A stretch of 64,000 bases of DNA from Atrina japonica (taxonomy: Eukaryota > Mollusca > Bivalvia > Pterioida > Pinnidae): the NCBI GenBank assembly GCA_030159075.1, contig BROG01000025.1:1341001-1405000 (forward strand), given 5' to 3'. Below the pieces are notes generated by a model. The model saw only the letters and a list, made by a program, of their open reading frames with translations. It ran no database searches and was not told where the DNA came from. Positions within the stretch are counted from its first letter, which is position 1. Every line of letters begins with the position of its first letter. Position numbers and translations under genes: made by a program. This document shows positions 55,400-64,000 of this stretch, piece by piece.

Positions 55400-57550
55400 G
55401 TAATTAAATACATTTGTACCGTTTTTTTTAAAAATCTTTAATAGTTTTAACCCTTGCTTTTTTACTAGTATGCTCTTAAATTCACTGGTCTAGTTTCTGA
55501 TAAACAAAAACCAGTTCTAAAGGATTAAAATATGGATACAAAATTACAAAGTCGGTGAAATGCATTCTTACTGGTGAAAGGAAGACAACATATAACTGTT
55601 AACATCATTTAAATTCAACAAAAAAAATTCTAAAGCTAAGATAGTCATTTTTTACAGTGGTTACTCTAGACGGATTTCGGCTATACTTTTAGATATATTA
55701 TTTGGCCTTGTATAATACCACTTTCTCTTTAGAAAATACACATAGCTCAACTGATGAAGTCTAATTGACAGAAACGATATCGTCTTGAGCATTATAACTT
55801 TGGTAGTATGTTTATAATATATAGAAGTATCCAGAAGTACAATGTTCCTTTCATCACAAACCACCTTGAAGAACTCACGCTATACTGAAAAAGTCCATTT
55901 CAAAAATATTTTAAAACCCTGCACAGAAAACGTTTTAGCCTATCGGACAAAATGTATTGTGTCATCTACAGCGATTATACTTTCTACACATCGAAACTAC
56001 TAACTGTAATAACGTCATACACGATTCCTTCTTGTTCAATACTTGTTTTAGTTGTGTAATTAAAATATATATATATGCACCCCTAATATTAGCAAAAGTT
56101 GTTTTACGTTATCCAGAGAAGAATAACTAACAAAATCATATTATCTTCACTTTATAATGTTATCATGGTATGCATTTTTACCCGCCTTTGATGATATAAT
56201 TTAACTGTCTTTATATATTTCCCTATCTTCTGGATTTGTAAATATGCCTTCGATATGGTCCATTTATTCTTGTTTATCGCAGTGATTTTTGATTTTTGAT
56301 TTGTTGACAATTCCTTTGGTTGATTAAGTATTTCATTTAGATATAACTACTGGAATTGATCAATGGTGGTTTTGATCCTAGGACACAATGAAAATGGCGG
56401 TATAATAAGAGAGATTGCAATATATTGCAACTTGATCTCATTAATCACAACCTAATGTCAATATCAAATTCCTTTTATTGACATTCAATACCAAATCCGA
56501 CATTAATATTCATAAATGTGTGCTTACATCATTTCACATTACGTCTGCTTTACTGGAAGAAGCAGACGAAACAGAACTATCTAGCGGCTGGTAAATAGAG
56601 CTGATTATTGTATGTTCCTGTGCTTCTAATGAAATCATCTGTTTTATAATTAATTCAGAATGTTTTCATTAGCTACAGTAATGTTGGATATTTATTTACT
56701 TTTCTATTGAAAGTGTATACAATATTCAGAGAACATCTGTGTGCACTTTTATGCACTTTATCAAAAAGAAAAGATAAGAAAAAAGATAATTACCACGTGT
56801 CTGATATATAAATTTCTAATCTGAATGAAGTGTGACTTTTTAATATTTTCCTCATTTGATATATCTTCACGTGCGTTTGGAATGCACAAGTTTATGTTTG
56901 ATGAATAACTAAATTGTGAACCATATATAAAAGTCCTTTTTTTAAATGTTGTATGAAACTAGACAAAATTTATATTGCAATCATAAGTAATATACGTCTC
57001 GTAAAAATAATAGTGGAAGGGGTAGGGCGTGTTTGTTGTAACACCTTTCGTATGACCTTTTAGCCTTTTTATATTTTGTAGCAATACAGTGTATTTATTG
57101 AATATGTTTTGGAAACATTAAACAGAACGTAGTGAGACTTCTTCCGTGTCAAAATGTCACATGGCCATACTGTGACGTAAAACCTACGTAGGAACGAACA
57201 AAATTGTGATTTTTGCGTAACGTTATTTATGAAAAGTGAGTGTTAGTGTTGTAACGCTTTTTGCCACCCTTCTAAATAGCATCTTCTTGTTTTCATCGGT
57301 CAGTTGACAAAACATCTCTAACTGTATGTCCCAGATCAGGCGGTTTATAATTTCCGTATATACCGCTTGATGCGCGTTCTCTATTTTTTACGTCATCCGT
57401 TTTTCATAGGATATGATTGTATAAATATTGCTATATGATTGTAAACATGTAACGGCTCAAATAGCTGGCACTAAATAGGACAGTGAATGAGTAAATGAAG
57501 TTACTAAAACTAAGCATGAGGTACTGTTGAATTGCCTTTTCGTTGGCGGT
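55400..57550. other. Gene-poor AT-rich stretch
   Basis: Nothing recognised. ATAACTTTGGTAGTATGTTT at 55792 recurs exactly at 61626, a trace of a dispersed repeat. Confidence 0.35.
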
Positions 57551-57559
57551 TGTTGAGAC

Positions 57560-57790
57560 GTCTGTACCAATTGTGACGAGGATACACTCCTCACGTGTTT
57601 CATTAGACTTGACTGTGGACTTACGGCGGGTGTGACCGGCCGACAGGGGATGCTTACTCCTCCATGGCACCTGATCCCACCTCTTGGTTTCCAGAGGTCC
57701 GTGTTTGTCCATTTTTACCGGATTTGTATCTATGTCCTGGACATCCTATTGATTTATACTTTGGTATCTGAGATTTTTATATTTCAATAA
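57560..57790 (+). repeat. Dispersed repeat with CTCCATGGCACCTGATCCCAC, copy 2
   Basis: GCGGGTGTGACCGGCCGACA, GGGGATGCTTACTCCTCC and GAGGTCCGTGTTTGTCCAT; nearer to the oyster-type form than the copy at 47992. The 93-codon minus frame across it is incidental. Confidence 0.65.
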
Positions 57791-57799
57791 TTTTCTGTT

Positions 57800-58365
57800 G
57801 AATGTTCAGAAAGGTGACAAATTTGTTATCCAGTTTTTTTATACGGACAATACGGTTTCATATCACATGCAAGCTTGAGTAATGTGGGAAATCCGGCGTG
57901 TGACATGAAACCGTATCACACGTATGACAACGTAAATATCTAATAATGTAAGTTTTTGCTGTAGTGATATGTGTTTTGTCTTCGTATGAACATTCCGTAT
58001 ATAAATAATACATATGATTTATTTGTTAAAGGTAGCCTACATAATTATCCTCTATTTCATTTTCTGAACCATATTGATTGATTAAAAAAAACTTGTATGC
58101 TACTACAAATTTACAAAAAAATGTATTTTCTCTATTAAAAGCAATGGAAATTTAAAGCAGATAGATGTATCGACATATACGGTATTAGACGCATCCTTTA
58201 AGCAGATGATTATTGTAAACAACACTCACGTGCCTGTTCGTGTGCAACAAACTAAATGCCAGTTGGTTGTTGAGTAGTTAATTTTAGGTTTAAATTTAAC
58301 CGATTTTGACCTCCAAGATAAGAAGATAATTTTCCTCACTCATATTCTTCATATACATCGAACGG
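57800..58365. other. Gene-poor stretch
   Basis: Contains ATACGGTTTCATATCACATG and GTGTGACATGAAACCGTATC (57850-57918), an inverted pair about 70 bp apart, possibly a small foldback. Otherwise nothing. Confidence 0.4.

Positions 58366-58366
<1 letters not shown>

Positions 58367-58425
<59 letters not shown>
58367..58425. repeat. (AC)n microsatellite
   Basis: About 58 bp of AC. Confidence 0.95.
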
Positions 58426-58428
<3 letters not shown>

Positions 58429-58439
58429 TGTGTATTACC

Positions 58440-58585
58440 TGGGGTCTGGTGAGTTTGTAGGTACATTGTTATATTCTGTATATAATGTCCATGAGCTATG
58501 ATTTATTTTCACAGATTGCATCAACTGTGATCCAAGGTTTATAGTAAATGTTCAGTGTTGTATTGATATTTGTGCTTTTGTGTTT
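58440..58585 (+). mobile_element. Microsatellite-associated repeat, copy 3
   Basis: GTGAGTTTGTAGGTACATTG, GATTTATTTTCACAGATTGC, CTGTGATCCAAGGTTTATAG and GATATTTGTGCTTTT match 51184-51310. It directly follows the (AC)n tract. Confidence 0.65.
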
Positions 58586-58589
58586 TTAA

Positions 58590-60340
58590 TTCATACAAAT
58601 TACGGTGCATATAAAATAAAATTTAGTGTACAATTTTGTGTATTTGTTATTATTGTTCATCATTTACTAACTTTTGAAATATGCATGGGATTATTTGTTT
58701 GGTAAATATATATTATTTTCCAACAGTTGGATGATACCTGTAGTTGTTTTTTATGTTGTCAACATTTAGGATGAAAGGAGTTTTGTTTTTAAATGACATT
58801 CTGTAATCAACAAAATACCGGTATAACGAATAAGACAAGATGTTTAGCATTCAATGAAAATATCAATTGATCTTGTCATATTCTGTAACATATTCCTATC
58901 GTAGTTTAACTTCCAGCGGTGTTTTGTTATAATAAAATTGATAAAATACAGAATAAATGCGTCTTACTCTCTGTATTGAAGTCCTACATTTTTATCAACA
59001 TAACTTCCATATCGCTAAAAAGGTGAATTGTTTTATTATAAATCAGTCAAACTGTGTTGCTTTGGAAACTGTATCATATGTTCAGATATAAATATACCAG
59101 AGGGATTCTGATTATTGAATAAAAACAAGGCAAAAACAAGACAAATCAAATATTTTCTTCTGTAATCTAATTATTCACCTATTTTTCAAATGTCACGGCA
59201 AAAACCGGGGTATTATCTGAATCACATAAACGTTTTACAGTTGTATTGTGAAGAAGATTATATAATCCAAAGTAAATAAAACTGTGGTGTTTAACCTGGT
59301 TAAATGTATAAATGCGATCTATTTTGTTATAAATGTCAGGAAACTTTATCCCTTTAACCCGTTCTACCCTACAGGCCACGATAAGCTGTTCCAAACCAAT
59401 AGAAAGGGGTATACCATTGATATACTTAGGGGGAACACAAAACACATATGTGTATGATTCCATGCATGTCTTCTTTGTGACATATCATTTTGTAATCTCA
59501 ATTGTTATATTGTTCGGCAAAGAATTATTTATGTTGTAGACTATGCTCACACATCGTATTACATCTCGTTTAAGTATTCGTGACCAACATTCTATGAGTC
59601 AGGTATTAAATTAACATATGATTTACTTTTTAAATTCGCAAAGTAAATTGTGTACACCATGTAGCATAACTTGTCTCGAATCACATTCCCCTTAGCAATA
59701 CATTGCCGCTGATGGTTTAAATATTTGTATAACGACTCCCTGATCATAGCCTGTCGAGTGTGGTAGTACTACTTTTACAATAGATATTTTAGTTCATCGA
59801 AGATTTAAATACACCAGTCTACTGGTTAAGGAGGGAGTGATTGTGACAGCACTTCCAAATGTCAATAAATGGAAGTATAATACGTTTACTAGGACATTAT
59901 AACAGTTGAGTGTATTCCTTGCTTCAGTAAGTTTAACATGTTTGCGAAGTTATAATTAGATCTATACTAGGTAATCCGTGTATCACAGTGGCCGTTATCA
60001 ACATTACTACCTTTATCAATGACAATGTTTATCCTTTTGTCACATGCTATGTGTCAGGATTGATTAAATGAGCGATTATTTAGGACTACCCACACTTCAG
60101 AACCTAGGTAAGATTCCCCATTCACTTTTTTGTGACTTTCATACAATGTCAATAATTATCTTTAGTCAGAACTTCTTCTTTTACAGTCTTTCGTTCTGTA
60201 CGCATCGTTGGCTTTCGGTGATATTGAACGTAAATTTCAATTCACGTCACCTGAAATGGAACGTATGATATCTAGCTCGTTATATAGATTATATAAATTA
60301 TGTGTTATTTACATGTATGACATTTGCTTAAACTGTATAT
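58590..60340. other. Gene-poor stretch
   Basis: No conserved coding. A 94-codon frame on the minus strand (59179-59463) has ordinary protein-like composition but no family I recognise. Confidence 0.3.
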
Positions 60341-60347
60341 CTTTATC

Positions 60348-60487
60348 TATATAAAACCCCGCACACCTACTTTATCGTCAGAAGTTTAACATTACATATA
60401 GTGAATAGACAGCAAAAGGTTGTAGACACTAGAACAAGGTCTCGATGTTTTCAAATATTTAACAATTGGAGATTCGCTTTACCTGAG
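60348..60487 (+). promoter_or_regulatory. Candidate TATA promoter and untranslated first exon
   Basis: TATATAAAA at 60348-60356; a TCAG initiator-like site 32 nt downstream (A at 60380); then about 108 bases without an obvious ATG frame, ending CCTGAG|GTAAGG at 60487. Could start a plus-strand gene continuing past the window. Composition alone could produce it. Confidence 0.3.
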
Positions 60488-60499
60488 GTAAGGCTAGCC

Positions 60500-61280
60500 A
60501 TCGTAAAGATAACATATTTTACTTTGTTTTTCAAGTGACAACTTTGATTGGATTTTGTATTTTTCGTGTCAGAACCTTGACACATATGTTACATACATGT
60601 TGTTTGTGTTAGTATTAAGGTCTTTATTTTTGTGTTTATGTGTTTATTAATCCAAATTGCAAATTTTATTTGTAAAATGTTTTTTGTATTCGACTTGATA
60701 TGTATCGTTAACAGTTGTATGTTATAAGATAAAAAACAAAACATGGGGGCGTTAACACGATAGTATTAAGAAAATTTCAGTGTCGTCTGTATTTTGGGGA
60801 TTGTAACATTAAATTTATTTTCATTAATTTTCATCTAGTGCCGGGGTATGAGAAATTTGGCGATATCTGACCTAGTTATTGTTAATAATGAACATTAAAA
60901 CAACATACAGTCACGAATTTCACTTTCTTTGGAAGGAATACTCACCTATTCCCAGTTGAAATATATGTAATACGTGACATACTTTAAAATTTAACCTAGT
61001 TATCACCTTTTAACTGAAGTGGAAACTGATTTGGAAAAGGCATTGTCCTTTTCAACTTAGTTTGACTCACAAACATAGATTAAAGTACACATAGAAATAC
61101 GAACAAAACTTCAAATTTTATAATGATACAGCAGGAAAGGTTTAAAGATAAATTGAGAGAAACATAGAATTATACATTAATCTAGATTTTTCCTCAAAGT
61201 GTTATTAGAAAGAAGGATATTGGGTCGAAATCCTGCTATTTAATATTGAATATCTTTGTATGTAAACTTAGGCAACATTC
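60500..61280. other. Gene-poor stretch
   Basis: No element or exon recognised. Confidence 0.3.
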
Positions 61281-61285
61281 TTACT

Positions 61286-61287
<2 letters not shown>

Positions 61288-61376
<89 letters not shown>
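61288..61376. repeat. (TA)n(TG)n microsatellite
   Basis: About 28 bp of TA followed by about 60 bp of TG. Confidence 0.95.
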
Positions 61377-61379
<3 letters not shown>

Positions 61380-61424
61380 ATTATACCTCATTAATAAAGC
61401 ACAGTCAGGGATTGATTGCGAGCC

Positions 61425-61505
61425 ATCACGTGTCAGGGAGACTACATTTCATGTCTCCCTCGCGTGCGTCATATCTCCCTCGCGTGCGTCATGTCTCCCT
61501 CATGC
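61425..61505. repeat. Short tandem CTCCCTCGCGTGCGTCAT, 3-4 copies
   Basis: ATGTCTCCCTCGCGTGCGTC repeats with ATATCTCCCTCGCGTGCGTC and ATGTCTCCCTCATGCG. CpG-rich island-like spot in AT-rich DNA. Confidence 0.75.
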
Positions 61506-61570
61506 GAAAACCCTTGTAGCTGATTCAACAGTCTTGATCGATTATGTATTTCGATATAATTAACGATTAA

Positions 61571-61730
61571 TTGCCCTGGTTGTAGGGAGACGTGAGGATA
61601 TGTTTGCCGGCGACAAATCATATTCATAACTTTGGTAGTATGTTTATAATATTCAATATAGAAATATATATATAGAAATATGAGTTGCCTTGGGTAAACA
61701 AATCCTTATGTCTCCCTACAACCAGGGCAA
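61571..61730. mobile_element. 160-bp MITE with TAA flanks
   Basis: Ends TTGCCCTGGTTGTAGGGAGA and TCTCCCTACAACCAGGGCAA are perfect inverted repeats over 20 bp and continue imperfectly. TAA lies on both outer sides, as for PIF/Harbinger-type elements. The internal AAATCCTTATGTC phrase is shared with 29740. Confidence 0.85.
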
Positions 61731-61739
61731 TAAATGTTT

Positions 61740-62840
61740 AGTATAGTATTTATTACAGATTAATGCTGATAGCTTGTACTGCGTTCGTGCGTTTACGCGT
61801 GCTTGCGTGTATATGTTTGTGTTTGTGTGACCTATGTTTTATATTTGCAATATAATGACCATATGCCCTAGCCTGTATAAATGTGTGTCCTAGGTTTTTG
61901 GTTTTTGCAATATTATGCCAATGATATGCTCTGGCGCATATATTTGTGTTATTAGTTTTGTATTTTATCGTAATTCATACCTCACAATAACAACAGTACT
62001 AACTGATCACGTAAAACTGTCATACATAATTACATACGATAGATTTTTTTCTCTCTCTCGTGAAAAACAGGAAAAATCTATTTTCTTGCACATGAAATAC
62101 AGTTTTTTTTCTGATGACACAGGAACACGTTTATCCCACAATTGGCGTTACTATACTTAACATGTAATAAGTAGGTGATAAATAACATGTCATAATGTGT
62201 ATACACTATAACAAGCGGAATGTTTTCATTCAAATTCTCAGTCGTTGCACAATATTGCTGTCGGCCTCCTGGATACAACAGCGTTAAATTCTTATTCTCA
62301 ACAACAAAAACAACAACAACAACGTGTCAAGTTTTTAAATGAGTTCTTTTTACCTGGAGTGATATACATTATTTTTAAATATTTCATTGGTTTTTTATAT
62401 CACCAATATGAAAAAATAAATTTAAAAACCTGACCTGTGCCGTGGACTGGTGCCATTATAGTGAGGGATAATTTAAACACTGCGCCGGTCGTGACATTGG
62501 ATCTATGTTTAAAGTCTCATAAAAATGACCTTAAAAGTATAAACCGTAAATCAAAGCTAGATAGGTCATATGTATGACTGATGTTAAGATAACATTTATG
62601 CCAGTATGTCTTTTTCATTTCAATGTAATAGTTTGGGTTAACGCCCACCCCTGTTTTCACGCTTTATTTTTTTCAGACGTAAGAGTGACGCAAACCTTGG
62701 GTTGGTAACTTATTAATTAAAAACTAGACTTCATCTCAAAATCTGCACATTCCTAGACGCCCTTGACTTTTAATGTAAGGAAATAGTTGTACAAACACTC
62801 AGTTATTTTCTAGTGAATTTAATGAATTGAATTCTAATTT
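61740..62840. other. Gene-poor stretch
   Basis: Includes a short (CAA)n tract near 62300. No gene recognised. Confidence 0.3.
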
Positions 62841-62842
62841 AC

Positions 62843-63241
62843 CTAGGCCCCAAAGTCTCCAATACTCAAGTCCATCAGATATATCTGCGATTTTTTTCTG
62901 TATGTATACAATTTCTGCATGTGGCTGACTGCTGGACACATTGTTATTTTTTCATTCACCCATAAACAAAACCAGATTTTATAATTTTATCAGAAACATT
63001 AAATAGTACGTTGAGTATGATACTCAAAATTGGAGTATGTTGGCGACGCAAACTATCACATGTATATTTTTGGGATTTTAAGTATTCTTCATATGAGCAA
63101 TACTTTTCATCATTATTTACAACAGCATGTCTAACATATACGAAATGAAAAAGATGAATTACGTATATTTTTTGTTTCATCTTAAAATCCTAAAAAATTG
63201 AGCTTGAGTATTCAGTAAATTTGTTGACTTTGGGCCCTGGT
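62843..63241. mobile_element. About 400-bp element with AGGCCCCAAAGTC ends
   Basis: Left CCTAGGCCCCAAAGTCTCCA...ATACTCAAGT, right GCTTGAGTAT...GACTTTGGGCCCTGG: imperfect inverted ends of about 35 bp. No coding capacity. Confidence 0.65.
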
Positions 63242-63348
63242 CATTTGCCTTTCATTCTGTCGTTAAACATTATAATTATATCGTCCACTAGTTACTGGAT
63301 ATTGACATAAATCAGGTTTAAATGCTAAATCTCGTTGTTTCACTGGAA

Positions 63349-63398
63349 ACACACACATACGCAACACAACACACACACACACACACACATACATACAT

Positions 63399-63444
<46 letters not shown>
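63349..63444. repeat. (AC)n(GATA)n microsatellite
   Basis: AC-rich tract followed by about eleven GATA units. Confidence 0.95.
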
Positions 63445-63449
63445 CACAT

Positions 63450-64000
63450 TTATGTATCACTGAACCTATGCCTATACCTAGTATTTTTACATGGATTGGA
63501 CTCATGATAAACTTTATATTTTATATAATAAATCATCCTTTAAGTTATTGAAACACCTCAGGTATATGTGATCTGTTATGTATAATTGACCTAGCACCAA
63601 ATATTTGACATGCTGTTCACAATGTGTATTTTGACGTCATTCGATTATGACGTCCTAATCACATAAATGTTTTACGGACAATTTAATTGTGGAGTCATAA
63701 TGGAAATGTGTATCAATGTGTGCCAATGTCGGGGCCTTTTGCGAAAGATGAATCATGCAATATTTATAAAAAAAAGGAGTCAGAAACAATGACAAATTTA
63801 TATCTAGAATCACTATGTACACACGGATAGATGAAATCCCAATGTTTCATGTTACTTGAGTTTTGTTTATGTGTGGTCTACATTGCAGTAAAAAAATTTC
63901 CATGTAATAAAAACAAAACAATTATTTTCTCAAAGTTTATATACATTATATAGGAGTATGTTTTGTAAACATAGTTTATTTTGTTTATTTTATGTGCCTT
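63450..64000. other. Gene-poor right edge
   Basis: AT-rich, nothing recognised. Confidence 0.3.

Overview
The window reads as AT-rich animal genomic DNA, most likely from a mollusc and probably a bivalve. The reasons are one widely split gene with GT-AG introns, tRNA-derived SINEs and foldback MITEs of molluscan type, and a repeat I recognise from oyster-like genomes. Species cannot be fixed from the sequence alone.

One protein-coding gene can be reconstructed completely: the ribosome-biogenesis HEAT-repeat protein RRP12, on the minus strand. Its ATG is at 44464-44462 and its stop at 1032-1030. I find 33 coding exons, all with GT-AG introns and consistent phases, summing to 3,891 nt or 1,296 residues. 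That is essentially the length I remember for vertebrate RRP12. The gene covers about 43.4 kb, of which 9% is coding. No other convincing coding exon was seen.

Layout: 1-1029 is downstream of the gene (145-bp tandem repeats and a small hairpin repeat). 1030-44464 is RRP12. 44465-44830 is its upstream region. 44830-64000 is gene-poor DNA with microsatellites, MITEs and diverged repeats; its only gene-like signal is a TATA box plus possible untranslated first exon at 60348-60487 (+).

The introns hold at least six tRNA-derived SINE copies or fragments, a family of short TA-flanked MITEs with CAGTGGAACC-like ends, a palindromic MITE family with GGGGCAT ends, and a defective PIF/Harbinger element with perfect 15-bp terminal repeats and TAA target duplications, lying 15 nt inside intron 2. 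They also hold many minisatellite arrays.

The most unusual observation is that several arrays repeat splice sites of this gene. The acceptor and first 30 nt of exon 22 recur in ten 44-bp copies. The last 44 nt of exon 18 and its donor recur in ten roughly 79-bp copies. A 2-kb array in intron 32 carries dozens of near-perfect GGTAAGT donors, and a 43-bp array in intron 4 carries about 16 CAGGTAAAG donor-like sites. The true exons remain intact, so the gene must choose one site among many near-identical decoys.
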